Notes under the pieces: model-generated | What the model was told of the DNA's origin: nothing | Database searches by the model: none | What the model saw: the letters and a program-made list of their open reading frames with translations, nothing else | In this document: positions 9,282 through 18,454 of the stretch, piece after piece | Layout of the letters: each line of letters begins with the position of its first letter | Numbering within the stretch: the stretch's first letter is position 1 | Made by a program: the position numbers and the translations under genes | Origin: JBBDWK01 sp040902885 | GTDB taxonomy: Bacteria > Acidobacteriota > Terriglobia > Bryobacterales > Bryobacteraceae | Assembly: GCA_040902885.1 (NCBI GenBank) | Contig: JBBDWK010000037.1 | Location: 1 to 64,000, forward strand | Reading direction: 5' to 3' | Length of the DNA stretch: 64,000 bases

Positions 9282-9704
9282 ATGCCTCGACTCACCAGTT
9301 CTCTGTTCATGTCGACGCTCTGCGTTTTGGTAGCGCTCAACTCCAGTGCGGCGCCAGGCAAGACGGTCACGACCAGGTCCGGGCTTCAGTATCAGGTCAT
9401 CGTCGAGGGGCACGGACCTCGGGCGAAGGCGGGAGCACAAGTGCGCATCCACGAAACCACTACCCTGAAGGACGGAACGTTGATATACAGCACACGCACG
9501 AAGGACAGCCCGCTGAAATTCCTGCTTGGTGGAAATCAGGTCATTGCAGGCCTTGACGAAGGAGTCACCGGAATGCGCGTCGGCGAGCGGCGCAAGTTGA
9601 TCGTTCCGCCTTCTCTGAGTAAGCGTTCAACCTATCCCGCGAACGCTCCTCCGGACGCCACCTTGTTCTACGACGTTGAACTGGTTGAGATCCTTTCGCA
9701 ATGA
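9282..9704 (+). CDS. Exported FKBP-type peptidyl-prolyl cis-trans isomerase
   Basis: The protein has 140 residues, starting at ATG 9282 with a signal peptide (SLFMSTLCVLVALNSSAA). The FKBP core follows. SGLQYQVIVEG opens the domain, the GGNQVIAGLDEGVTGMRVGE line is the hallmark central strand and helix, and RKLIVPPSL and TLFYDVELVEI close it. In this family it accelerates proline isomerisation during folding of exported proteins. The usual first-strand VxVHYTG is altered to VRIHETT, and the typical YG near the end is missing, so catalytic strength is uncertain. It sits 58 bases upstream of the TonB-dependent receptor and could assist its folding, but this is only inference. Confidence 0.88.
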   Translation: MPRLTSSLFMSTLCVLVALNSSAAPGKTVTTRSGLQYQVIVEGHGPRAKAGAQVRIHETTTLKDGTLIYSTRTKDSPLKFLLGGNQVIAGLDEGVTGMRVGERRKLIVPPSLSKRSTYPANAPPDATLFYDVELVEILSQ

Positions 9705-9762
9705 AAAGCACACTTAGCTGCGACAGAAGGGATACTGTCGATGTTTCAGGAGGGTCTTTATT

Positions 9763-12700
9763 ATGACGGCTATTTTCAAGCGACCATCTGAGAATCGACC
9801 GGCTGCGACTTGCCGGTCCCGCTTTTTCGCGCCGGCCCTGGCATTGATCTTCGCCGCGCACGGGCTGGCACAGACCGGCCAGGGCACGTTGACCGGGACG
9901 GTCACGGACTCCAGCGGCGCCGTGATCGCGGGCGTGAGCGTCTCCGCGGCCCACCAGGCAACGGGATTCTCCTACGCCGCGGTAACGAACACGGAAGGTC
10001 TCTACCGCGTCCCGTACATGAACATCGGCGCCTACGCGGTCTCCTTCGAAGCAGCCGGGTTCAAGAAGCTGGTGCGGACGGGCATCCAGATGCGCGCCAC
10101 CGAGACGCTCCAGCTCAATGTCTCACTGGATATCGGCAATGTCGTCGAGTCCGTGGAGGTGTCGGCCGCCGCCACCCTGCTGGAGGCGGAGACTTCGACC
10201 ACGGGGCACCTGGTGACCGGCCAGCAACTCGTTACCCTCCCGACGCCGCAGATGAAGATCGAGAGCATGTTGTTCTACGTCGCCGGCGTGAACAATCAGC
10301 GCGGCCCGGCGCATTCGGCGGGAGGACGCACCCGAGCGTTTCAGATGACGAACGACGGCGTTCTCGGGACCACTCCCGGGACAGGCACGATCGGCACCGG
10401 CCGCAACATGTCGACCGCGTTGCATGCCATGGAGGAAGTCAAGGTGCTCACCACCGCTTTACCCGCCGAGTACGGCCATTCCGGCGGCGGACTGATGAGT
10501 ATTACTTATAAGAGCGGCACGAATCGGTTTCACGGCATTGTCGAAGACCGCTTCATGAGCAAGTCGATGGTTCATCGCGGCTGGCAGGACCCGAGCGTCA
10601 CCGGCGGCGATTTCTCATTCCATATGTCGTCCATCACCGCCAGCGGGCCCATTAGACGCAATAAGACTTTCTTCCTCTGGGGCTTCCAGCGCCAGTCGTC
10701 GGTCGAGTCGGGAAACCAGAACTCGACAGTGCCGAATGCCGAGATGTTGAGGGGCGACTTCAGCTTTCCTCAACAACTGGCGGCGGGTGGACGGGTGGAT
10801 CCCATCTACGATCCCGATTCATTGACGCAGTTGCCGAACGGCAGCTATTCGAGGATTCAGTTCCCTAACAACGTGATCCCGCAGAGTCGTTTCGATCCCG
10901 TCGCCGTGAAGTTCCTGGCGCTCGGTCCGTTTGCCGCCCCTAACGACCGCAACAACCAGACATTTTTCAATAGCCAGGGACCGCAGAACAACGCGAGCGC
11001 CGACGCACCTTTCGAATCGCCGCGCACGAGCTTCGACAACAAGATCGATCATCAATTCAGCGACTTTCACAAGATCTTCGGACGCTGGTCTTACTTCCGG
11101 CACCGCTCCTGGTCGGGCGACTTGCAGACGGCGATAGCCGCCCGCTTCCTGGACTATAACGAAGTGCCCATTCCGCTGGACCAGAATCAGATCGTAGTAT
11201 CCGACTCTTGGACCTTGAACCCGACCACAATCAATGAGATCCGCGCTGCCTATAATCGCCGGGACTTTCACCGGTCTCCCGATACGTTAGACCAGAACTG
11301 GGCAGGCCAGCTCGGGATCCCCAACGTGGACCAGAGAACATTCCCCTCTTTCCTGACAGCGTCTGGCGGGCAGATGTATTTCCGTTACCCGGAAGGCGGC
11401 AGCTTCGACGTGAACGAAAATTTCAGCTTACAGGAGAGCCTCACATTCTTTCGCGGCCGCCACACGTTCAAGACGGGATACGAGGTCATTCGCACCCGGC
11501 ACAACGTCGGCGTGGCGGCGCAGCCGTCGGGGCGGTACAACATGGCCGGCACGGAGTTTCCCTTCACGCCAAACACCGGTCATCCCTTAGCGAGTTTCCT
11601 GCTCGGGAGTGTGGGCAGCGCCGTCTTCACACGCGATCTGGCGACGTGGCTGCCGCGCTGGTGGAGCCACGCCCTGTACTTCCAGACCGACTGGAAGGCC
11701 GCCACCAAGCTCACGCTCAACCTCGGATTGCGCTGGCAGTATGAGAGCCCCTTCCAAACAAAGTACGGCCAGCAGAGCCAGTTCGACCCCACCGCAACGG
11801 ACGACCTGACGGGCCGCCAAGGCGCGTTGTTGCACCCGCAGCGCGCGTTAGCCCGATCGGACTGGAACAACTTCCAGCCTCGTGCCGGCCTGGCTTACAA
11901 CTTCCGCGACAAATGGGTCTTCCGAGGCGGATTCGCTGTAAACACCCTCGACCTGTTTACCAACAGCACGCTCGAGAATTTCGACGAATATTTTGCGACC
12001 GCGAACATCCAGCCGCAGCCGGGGAATCCCGCGCACGTCTTCAAGCTCTCGCAAGGGCCGCCGCCGGTCAATTTCAACATCCGGCCGGATGGCTCGGCAT
12101 CCTATATCGGAACCAACTATAGCCAGCGGGTGGCATCGTACCTGGACCCGAACATCCGCATGCCGTACATCATGAACTGGAATGGCGGCGTCCAGTGGGA
12201 GTTTGCACGCAACATGGTCCTGGATCTGAACTACCAGGGATCGGCCGGCGTGGGGCTTCTCAACTACTGGGACATCAACCAGATTCCGCTCGATATCTCC
12301 CGCGATCCGGTGGAATTGGAAAGGATTCGCCGCGCGTCTCAGGATTACCGACCGTATCCGCATTTCGGACAGATCCGCCACTACAGCAATTTCGGCCATA
12401 GCACTTACCACGGCGCAACGGTGAAGGTCGAGCGGCGCATGTCGAATAGCTGGTCGTTCACCACGTTCTACACTTTCAGCAAGGCGATCGACCAAGACAG
12501 CGACGATTCCGCAGCCGGCGGCGTGACCTACTATAACCGGCGGCTCGAGAAGGCGCGCTCGGATTACGACGTGACCCATAAGTGGGTGACATACTGGACA
12601 TGGGAAATGCCATTCGGCAGAGGCAAGCGCTGGCTCAACTCCGGCGGCGTCCTGGGACGCGTGATCGGCAACTGGGAACTCAACGGCATTAACACCGTCG

Positions 12701-13191
12701 AGACGGGAGCCCCGTTCGGCTTCACACACAATGGCAATCTGCCCGGCGGAGTAGCGAACGTCTATCTGCCCGGCACCCAGCGGCCCAACCTGGCGCCCGG
12801 CAAGACCTACGACGACATCCAACTCGATTGGAATCGCCGTGGTCCCTGCCGCCACGTCGTCGCCTGCGCCGAGCCGTGGGCGGACATCAACGCTTTCGCC
12901 ATCCCCGGTTCTTTCACGCCCGGCCAGATGGGCCGCAACATCGTAAACAGTCCGGGTCTGTTCTGGCAGCAGATCTCCATGGTCCGAACCATTCCGATTA
13001 CCGAGCGAATCCGCGGAATGCTGCGTTTGGACATCAACAACCCGTTCAAGATTCCGTTCTTCAACGTTCCGGGATCGGCGGTGGATTTCCGCAATCCCCA
13101 GAATTTCGGCAAAATCACCGGCTCCATCGGCAGTTTTTCCGGACAAGGCGGCCGGACGTACCTGCATGCCATCTTCCGGCTCGAGTTCTGA
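9763..13191 (+). CDS. TonB-dependent receptor with N-terminal carboxypeptidase regulatory-like domain (Oar-like)
   Basis: This 1142-residue outer-membrane protein has a strong ribosome site, AGGAGGG at 9748-9754. After an atypically long signal region comes a carboxypeptidase-regulatory-like beta-sandwich at about residues 37-120 (GTLTGTVTDSSGAVIAGVSV). A TonB plug-like region follows, with a DGVLGTTPGTGTIGTGRN loop. A long beta-barrel ends in aromatic-rich strands and a C-terminal phenylalanine (FRLEF). Such proteins are numerous in Solibacter-type acidobacteria and import oligosaccharides or peptides; here the cargo is unknown. It ends at an inverted heptad repeat that may act as terminator. 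I see no partner SusD-like gene. Confidence 0.94.
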   Translation: MTAIFKRPSENRPAATCRSRFFAPALALIFAAHGLAQTGQGTLTGTVTDSSGAVIAGVSVSAAHQATGFSYAAVTNTEGLYRVPYMNIGAYAVSFEAAGFKKLVRTGIQMRATETLQLNVSLDIGNVVESVEVSAAATLLEAETSTTGHLVTGQQLVTLPTPQMKIESMLFYVAGVNNQRGPAHSAGGRTRAFQMTNDGVLGTTPGTGTIGTGRNMSTALHAMEEVKVLTTALPAEYGHSGGGLMSITYKSGTNRFHGIVEDRFMSKSMVHRGWQDPSVTGGDFSFHMSSITASGPIRRNKTFFLWGFQRQSSVESGNQNSTVPNAEMLRGDFSFPQQLAAGGRVDPIYDPDSLTQLPNGSYSRIQFPNNVIPQSRFDPVAVKFLALGPFAAPNDRNNQTFFNSQGPQNNASADAPFESPRTSFDNKIDHQFSDFHKIFGRWSYFRHRSWSGDLQTAIAARFLDYNEVPIPLDQNQIVVSDSWTLNPTTINEIRAAYNRRDFHRSPDTLDQNWAGQLGIPNVDQRTFPSFLTASGGQMYFRYPEGGSFDVNENFSLQESLTFFRGRHTFKTGYEVIRTRHNVGVAAQPSGRYNMAGTEFPFTPNTGHPLASFLLGSVGSAVFTRDLATWLPRWWSHALYFQTDWKAATKLTLNLGLRWQYESPFQTKYGQQSQFDPTATDDLTGRQGALLHPQRALARSDWNNFQPRAGLAYNFRDKWVFRGGFAVNTLDLFTNSTLENFDEYFATANIQPQPGNPAHVFKLSQGPPPVNFNIRPDGSASYIGTNYSQRVASYLDPNIRMPYIMNWNGGVQWEFARNMVLDLNYQGSAGVGLLNYWDINQIPLDISRDPVELERIRRASQDYRPYPHFGQIRHYSNFGHSTYHGATVKVERRMSNSWSFTTFYTFSKAIDQDSDDSAAGGVTYYNRRLEKARSDYDVTHKWVTYWTWEMPFGRGKRWLNSGGVLGRVIGNWELNGINTVETGAPFGFTHNGNLPGGVANVYLPGTQRPNLAPGKTYDDIQLDWNRRGPCRHVVACAEPWADINAFAIPGSFTPGQMGRNIVNSPGLFWQQISMVRTIPITERIRGMLRLDINNPFKIPFFNVPGSAVDFRNPQNFGKITGSIGSFSGQGGRTYLHAIFRLEF

Positions 13192-13205
13192 CGTCTCGGA
13201 AAACC

Positions 13206-13268
13206 GAGCTATCAGCAATCAGCTTTCAGCCGTCAGCCAAAACGCTGATTGCTGATAGCTGATAGCTC
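13206..13268. repeat. Heptad (NNTCAGC) inverted repeat between convergent genes
   Basis: AGCTATCAGCAATCAGC at 13207-13223 is the perfect 17-base inverted complement of 13244-13260, with a 20-base loop that itself contains TTTCAGC and CGTCAGC heptads. It lies exactly between the 3' ends of the TonB-dependent receptor and the DedA-like gene, so it could work as a bidirectional transcription stop. A second member of the same heptad family lies at 52427-52523. Confidence 0.75.
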
Positions 13269-13274
13269 CTTTGA

Positions 13275-13901
13275 TCACTGCCGTTGCGGAGCCCGCCGGT
13301 TGAAGTACTGGATGAGCGAATAGCAGAACAGGAACAGAGCCAGAGCGAAGAGCGCCATCTCGGCGGCGTGCTCCAGGAGCCAAGTCCAGGAATCCGCGCC
13401 CATCCGGGCTCCCAGGTAGGCAACGCCAAAGTATCTGGGCAGGCGCCCCGCCGTCAGCGCCGCCAGGAACCGCGTCGTGGGGAATTTGAGGGCGCCTGCC
13501 GAGATAACGAACACCTTTAGCGGCAGCGGAAGAGGGATCAGGGCCGGGATGAAAATCGTGAGCAGACCATAGCGCTGGAACCATGCCCGGAACCACCGGG
13601 TCTTTTCGGGCGGCGCGCGGCGGTCCAGAAAGACCTCTCCGCCCTTCCGGGCGAGCAGGAACAGGACGAGGCTGCCGGATATCGATGCCAGCACCGCGAG
13701 CGCGGCGTAATAATAGGCACGCGCCGCATTCTGGGAGGCAAGAAATATCAGCAGGACGTCAATGCCCTGGGGCATGGGCACTCCCGCGTTGTCCACGAAG
13801 GCGATGACGAAGAGTCCCAGCGGTCCCCACGCCGTCAGGATGGTGATCAGTTTGTCCAGCAAAATTTCTATTGCCGCCGGAACTCCGCGCCCGGCTTCCA
13901 T
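13275..13901 (-). CDS. DedA/VTT-domain membrane protein (YqaA-like)
   Basis: The 208-residue protein has about five hydrophobic segments. The DedA/SNARE-associated signature is split between FVDNAGVPMPQGIDVLLIFLA near residue 40 and the FIPALIPLPLPLKVFVISAG line near residue 120, followed by FPTTRFLAALTAGRLPRYFG. Family members are implicated in lipid flipping and envelope homeostasis. The ATG at 13901 overlaps the end of the upstream peptidase gene by 34 bases, so translation is probably coupled. A shorter start cannot be excluded because no ATG lies between it and the first conserved segment. Confidence 0.85.
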   Translation of the reverse strand: MEAGRGVPAAIEILLDKLITILTAWGPLGLFVIAFVDNAGVPMPQGIDVLLIFLASQNAARAYYYAALAVLASISGSLVLFLLARKGGEVFLDRRAPPEKTRWFRAWFQRYGLLTIFIPALIPLPLPLKVFVISAGALKFPTTRFLAALTAGRLPRYFGVAYLGARMGADSWTWLLEHAAEMALFALALFLFCYSLIQYFNRRAPQRQ

Positions 13902-15493
13902 TCCGGATGACGGTCTGCCTCCGCCACCCGATGCCCAAGCTCGAAGAGCACCTGCACGTCGGCCACCGCTCCCGAAAGGTCCCAGTCGGGCTTAATTTCG
14001 TCGGAGACTTTGTGATAGTCCCGAGCGACGTATTCGGCACGTTTCCGAGCGCCGTAGCCTTCGGGCTTGCCAATGAACTCCGTGCCGGAGTGTATGTAGA
14101 AGCCAGGCACGCCCCGCTTGGCGAACTCAAAATGATCGGAGCGGAAGTAATAACCCTTTTCCGGCTCGGCATCGGGTTTTATGATTCGCCCGCGCGAGAC
14201 GAGGATCTCCTCCGCAATGCCGTCAAGCGTCGTGTTGCCCAGGCCGACCACCACCATGTCGCGCGTCGGTCCCCACTGATTCACGCCGTCTATATTGATA
14301 TCGGCCAAAGTTTTGGAAAGCGGATAGAGCGGGTTGGCCGCGTAGTAGCGCGCTCCCAACAGACCCTTCTCCTCGGCCGTTACGGATAGGAACAGAATGG
14401 AGCGGCGCGGCGGCCGCGGCAGTCTGGTGTATGCTTTGGCGATTTCGAGCAGCGCGGCCGTGCCCGAAGCGTTATCGAGGGCGCCGTTGAAAATCTGGTC
14501 GCCCGTGAGCGATTCGTCGCGCCCCAGGTGATCCCAGTGCGCCGTGTACACGACGTACTCATCCTTCTCGCGCGCGCCTTCAAGCTTCGCCACCACGTTG
14601 GCCGATTCAACCTCCCGCAGCGTATTCTTGATGTGGAAGCTCGCTTTGGCCTTGAGCGGAATCGGGCGAAAGTCCTTCTTCAGGGCGGCCTGCTTCAGGG
14701 CAGCCAGGTCCATCCCGGAGTGAGAGACGAGCTCGGCGGCCTTGTCGTAAGTCATCCAGCCTTCCACCGCTACGCGATCCCTATTGCCGTCCGCCCGCTG
14801 GATCTCGAAATCTTCGCGGCCCCAGCTTCCTCCGACAACGGCGAACGGATAGCCGGCCGGGCCGGTTTCATGAACGATCAAAGCCGCGGCGGCGCCCTGC
14901 TCGCTCGCAATTTCGTATTTATAGGTCCAGCGCCCGTAGTAAGTCATCGCCCGGCCTTTGAACATCTTCTCGTCGAGCTTCGAAGCATCGGAGGGGTCTG
15001 GAATGGCCGGATCGTTGACCAGCATCAAAAGCGTCTTGCCCTTCAGGTCGGCGCCTTTGTAGTCGTCCCAGTCGTACTCGGCGGCCACGACGCCGTAGCC
15101 CACGAAGACGATATCCGAGTTCCGCACCTTCACCTCGGGCGTGAAGCGCCTCGACAAGGCGACGAAGTTCTCGCGCGGCGCAACCCGCAACCTCCGTCCG
15201 CGGCTGACGATTTCGACCGTAGTGGTCGGCTTGATCCCGACCAGCCCCACTTTCTGCACATAGGCGCCGTCCGGATTGCCCGGCTTCAGGCCCATCTTCT
15301 GAAACTGTTCGGTCAGGTAACGCACTGTCAGTTCTTCGCCTTTGGTCGCCGGCGCGCGTCCCTCGAACTCATCCGAAGCGAGCGCGCGGACGTGAGCCAT
15401 CAGGGCGTCGGCCGTAATGCTATCGAGAGCGGCGTTGTCGGCCGTGCACGCGGCCAGCAGGGCGGCGGCGGCAAAAATCAGATGCTTCTTCAT
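13868..15493 (-). CDS. M28-family zinc aminopeptidase, lipoprotein
   Basis: The start is ATG 15493 with AGAGG just upstream. MKKHLIFAAAALLAACTAD carries a lipobox (LAAC), so the product is probably membrane-anchored in the periplasm. A PA-like insert precedes the peptidase domain. M28 zinc ligands are visible in order: H in YTAHWDHLG, D in NGALDNASGTAALLE, the Glu pair in TAEEKGLLG, an Asp in NIDGVNQWGPTRD and the last His in RSDHFEFAKRGVPGFYIHSG. The enzyme removes N-terminal residues from peptides. 541 residues is normal for the family. It overlaps the DedA-like gene by 34 bases and is divergent from the CehA-like gene. Confidence 0.93.
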   Translation of the reverse strand: MKKHLIFAAAALLAACTADNAALDSITADALMAHVRALASDEFEGRAPATKGEELTVRYLTEQFQKMGLKPGNPDGAYVQKVGLVGIKPTTTVEIVSRGRRLRVAPRENFVALSRRFTPEVKVRNSDIVFVGYGVVAAEYDWDDYKGADLKGKTLLMLVNDPAIPDPSDASKLDEKMFKGRAMTYYGRWTYKYEIASEQGAAAALIVHETGPAGYPFAVVGGSWGREDFEIQRADGNRDRVAVEGWMTYDKAAELVSHSGMDLAALKQAALKKDFRPIPLKAKASFHIKNTLREVESANVVAKLEGAREKDEYVVYTAHWDHLGRDESLTGDQIFNGALDNASGTAALLEIAKAYTRLPRPPRRSILFLSVTAEEKGLLGARYYAANPLYPLSKTLADINIDGVNQWGPTRDMVVVGLGNTTLDGIAEEILVSRGRIIKPDAEPEKGYYFRSDHFEFAKRGVPGFYIHSGTEFIGKPEGYGARKRAEYVARDYHKVSDEIKPDWDLSGAVADVQVLFELGHRVAEADRHPEWKPGAEFRRQ

Positions 15494-15548
15494 GAAACCT
15501 CTATTTTGACAGGAATGGGCTAGAATTGGTCCATTGAAAGGAGCGCGT

Positions 15549-17768
15549 ATGGGATTACGGCACGTTCTAGTCGTGGCATTGCTTGTTTCGGCATCCGTCA
15601 GAGGGGAGGAGTTGCCCATCGTCGCCGTCGTGGAATACCAGCCGCTTGCGGCTCAGGTTGTGCGCGTACTGGATGCTCTCGACATGCTGGGAGACCCGCT
15701 TCCGAAAGCAGACAGCGACGAGTTGCGCAAACTCGCTGCCTCCGGCGGTGCCACGGCGATCGAGCGAATTCAGAAGCTGCTGGACAAGCACTGTCTGGTA
15801 GGCGTTCACATCAATCCCGAAAGCCGGGTGAAGGTGCAGCAGGGGCCGGCGAGAGCCGAGCTTGTGGAGCAGGGATGGCGCACGTTTCTGGTGAAGGTCC
15901 AGAACGAAGCCGGGGTCACGGCCGTGCTGGCCGTGGACAGTCCCAACTCGGGGCGGCTCTTCAACAGTCCCGCGGGCCAGGTGAATCAGCGTTTCCTCGA
16001 CATCCAGATGTTCAACAAGCAGCCGCTGCGCGCTCATCTTTCGGGCCTGGAAGTGGAATACCGCATTCTGCAGCTTTATTCGCGCGACGCGGGAAAGCGC
16101 GAAGGCAAGCTCAGCTTCGATGTTGGGCAGGGCTCCCAGGATCTGGGCTTCCGGAACGAAGTGGATATTCTCTTCATCGCAAAGCCAGCCACGAAAGTGA
16201 CACTGCGAGTGCTGGATTTCGACGATAAGCCGACCACAGGTTCCTTCACCGTCCGCGACGCGCGCAGCCGAATCTACCCCTCCCAGGCGAAACGCCTGGC
16301 GCCGGACTTCGCGTTCCATCCGCAGGTCTACCGCGCCGATGGAGAATCGCTGATGCTGCCGGCCGGCGACTATACCTTCGAGTACACGCGCGGTCCGGAG
16401 TACCGCAGGAAGACGCAGCGCATCCAGGTTGGCGAGCAGCCGATGGACGTGACTTTCCGGCTGGAGCGCTGGATCGATCCCGCGAAATTGGGCTGGTACT
16501 CGGGAGACCACCACATCCACGCGGCAGGCTGCGCGCATTATGAGAAGCCCACCGAGGGCGTCTATCCGAAGGACATGATGCGCCACATTCTGGGCGAGGA
16601 CCTGAAGGTCGGCTCGGTGCTGACCTGGGGGCCGGGCTGGTACTTCCAAAAAACCTTTTTCGAGGGCAAGGATCACGGGCTTTCCACGAAGGACAACCTG
16701 ATGCGCTACGACATCGAGGTTTCCGGATTCCCGTCGAGCCATGCGGGACACATCGTGCTTCTGAATTTGAAAGAGCAGGAGTATCCGGGCACGAAGCGAA
16801 TTGAAGACTGGCCGAGCTGGGGACTGCCCATCTTCAAATGGGCGAAAGCGCAAAACGCGATTACGGGCTACACGCACTCGGGCTGGGGACTTGCCATCAA
16901 GGACGACAAGCTGCCGAGTTACGAGATGCCGCCCTTCGACGGCATCGGAGCCAACGAATACATCGTGGGCGTCACGCACGACCTGGTGGACTTCATCTCG
17001 ACCGTGGACACGCCCTATCCGTGGGAGCTGAACATCTGGTATCACACCCTGAACGTCGGATATAGAACGCGCATGAGCGGCGAAACCGACTTCCCGTGCA
17101 TTTACGGCGACCGGGTTGGACTGGGCCGGAGCTACGTCCGCCAGAAGAAGGCCCTGGATTACGGCGACTGGGTGGAGGGCCTCCGTGACGGCCGCAATTA
17201 CGCCTCGGACGGTAAGAGTCATTTGATCGACTTCAAGGTAAACGGCGCCGAGATGGGCGCGGGGGCGAGCGAAGTGCGGCTCAAGGCGGCGGGCGAAGTG
17301 CGTGTGACGGCCCGCGTGGCCGCGCTGCTGGAGGAGCAGCCCGACGAGAGCATCCGCCGGCAGGCCGCCGACCGGAAGCCATATTGGGAACTCGAACGCG
17401 CGCGCATCGGCGATACGCGGAAAGTGCCGGTAGAGCTGATTGTGAACGGGCAGCCAGTGGCGCGGCAGGAGATTGTCGCCGATGGCGAGTTGCGAGATCT
17501 TTCCTTCCAGCACAAGATCGACCACAGCAGTTGGGTGGCGTTGCGGATCCTGCCCTCCTCCCATACAAATCCGATCTTCGTGATGGTGAACGATAAACCG
17601 ATTCGCGCTTCGCGGAAGAGCGCCGAGTGGTGCCTGCGCGCGGTGGATCAGTGCTGGAGTCAGAAGTCGCCGCGGTTCCGGCTGGAGGAGCGGGGGGAGG
17701 CCGAGAGGGCTTATGAGTTCGCGCGGCAGGCGTACCGGCAGCGCATCAAGGAGTCGGTGCGGGAGTAG
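15549..17768 (+). CDS. Exported CehA/McbA-family metallohydrolase
   Basis: The start is ATG 15549, preceded by AAAGGAG (15537-15543) with 5-base spacing; a signal peptide ending SVRG follows. The N-terminal half looks like beta-sandwich or carboxypeptidase-regulatory sequence (ATKVTLRVLDFDDKPTTGSF). The C-terminal half is a PHP-like hydrolase whose metal motif is GDHHIHAAG, with His321, His322 and His324; later conserved-looking lines are YTHSGWGL and SGETDFPC. It is a paralogue of the C-terminal half of the protein at 649-3144 but lacks the propeller. Relatives include carbaryl hydrolase CehA and microcin B maturation protein McbA. The native substrate is unknown. Confidence 0.85.
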   Translation: MGLRHVLVVALLVSASVRGEELPIVAVVEYQPLAAQVVRVLDALDMLGDPLPKADSDELRKLAASGGATAIERIQKLLDKHCLVGVHINPESRVKVQQGPARAELVEQGWRTFLVKVQNEAGVTAVLAVDSPNSGRLFNSPAGQVNQRFLDIQMFNKQPLRAHLSGLEVEYRILQLYSRDAGKREGKLSFDVGQGSQDLGFRNEVDILFIAKPATKVTLRVLDFDDKPTTGSFTVRDARSRIYPSQAKRLAPDFAFHPQVYRADGESLMLPAGDYTFEYTRGPEYRRKTQRIQVGEQPMDVTFRLERWIDPAKLGWYSGDHHIHAAGCAHYEKPTEGVYPKDMMRHILGEDLKVGSVLTWGPGWYFQKTFFEGKDHGLSTKDNLMRYDIEVSGFPSSHAGHIVLLNLKEQEYPGTKRIEDWPSWGLPIFKWAKAQNAITGYTHSGWGLAIKDDKLPSYEMPPFDGIGANEYIVGVTHDLVDFISTVDTPYPWELNIWYHTLNVGYRTRMSGETDFPCIYGDRVGLGRSYVRQKKALDYGDWVEGLRDGRNYASDGKSHLIDFKVNGAEMGAGASEVRLKAAGEVRVTARVAALLEEQPDESIRRQAADRKPYWELERARIGDTRKVPVELIVNGQPVARQEIVADGELRDLSFQHKIDHSSWVALRILPSSHTNPIFVMVNDKPIRASRKSAEWCLRAVDQCWSQKSPRFRLEERGEAERAYEFARQAYRQRIKESVRE

Positions 17769-17772
17769 GGCT

Positions 17773-17846
17773 GCGGCCGCTTGCTGACGCGCGCGGTTCC
17801 GTGCTGTGGCCTCAGCACCGAACCGCGACCGTAAGGGAGCGGCCAA
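17773..17846. repeat. REP-like palindromic element, copy 1
   Basis: A long imperfect hairpin. Arms at 17793-17806 and 17813-17826 match at 13 of 14 bases around a 6-base loop, and outer arms GGCCGCT (17775-17781) and AGCGGCC (17838-17844) match perfectly. The right arm holds the core GCGACCGTAAGGGAGCGG, which resembles the elements flanking the transposase at 45.4-46.0 kb. It follows the CehA-like gene and may terminate or stabilise its transcript. Confidence 0.75.
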
Positions 17847-17892
17847 GCAAGTTACCGTAGGTGCTACGATTTAGACAGAGGCGGGAATCCTT

Positions 17893-18444
17893 GTGCCGAT
17901 TCAAACGCTATTGACCGTCGAAGAATTCGAACAGCTTCCGAAAGACGGGTACGCGAACTACGAACTGGTCGATGGGGAGCTGGTGAAAACGTCGAGCGGA
18001 ACGTTCACACACAATCGGATGAGAGATAAGATGGTCGGCCGATTCGACCGCTTCCTCTCCAATAACCCGCTCGGCGCGGCCGTCGGTGAAGTCGATGTCA
18101 GAACCGGACCCAGAAGCGTCCGGAAACCCGATGTGTCCTTTTGGCGGCGCGAGAAACTGGCACAATTCGACCGGAACAAAGTTCCCGTAACGGTTCCTCC
18201 CGACATCGCCGCCGAGGTTATCTCGGCCACGGAACTTGCCACGGATGTCAACGACAAGGTGCTCGAGTATCTCGACGCCGGCGTATGTGAAGTGTGGTTA
18301 GTCTTCATGACCAGCGGCGAGATTCACGTGCGCCGTTCGTCGAACAGCATCCGCGTGTGGAGGGCCGGAGAAGAACTGCAGTCCGAGATGCTTCCCGGTT
18401 TTTCTTTGCCGCTCGAAGAACTATTCCGCGAGGCGTCGTTATAA
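17893..18444 (+). CDS. Uma2-family putative restriction endonuclease-like protein (DUF820)
   Basis: The 183-residue protein starts at GTG 17893. The PD-(D/E)XK-type Uma2 pattern is visible. The opener MPIQTLLTVEEFEQLP is followed by YELVDGELV, then RKPDVSFW with the catalytic-type Asp, then PDIAAEVIS with the Glu, and DVNDKVLEYLDAGVCEVWLV with the lysine and the hydrophobic strand. Members are abundant in cyanobacteria and acidobacteria. Their DNA target and biological role are not established. It is followed after 10 bases by a small gene, so the pair is probably co-transcribed. No methyltransferase is nearby, arguing against a classical restriction system. Confidence 0.88.
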   Translation: MPIQTLLTVEEFEQLPKDGYANYELVDGELVKTSSGTFTHNRMRDKMVGRFDRFLSNNPLGAAVGEVDVRTGPRSVRKPDVSFWRREKLAQFDRNKVPVTVPPDIAAEVISATELATDVNDKVLEYLDAGVCEVWLVFMTSGEIHVRRSSNSIRVWRAGEELQSEMLPGFSLPLEELFREASL

Positions 18445-18454
18445 TAGGCGTGCC

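Noticed and set aside
15567..17846. Long antisense frame of 759 codons opposite the second CehA-like gene
   Set aside because: The same shadow effect: its composition is rich in His, Arg and Leu and no domain is visible. The sense frame has a signal peptide and metal motif.
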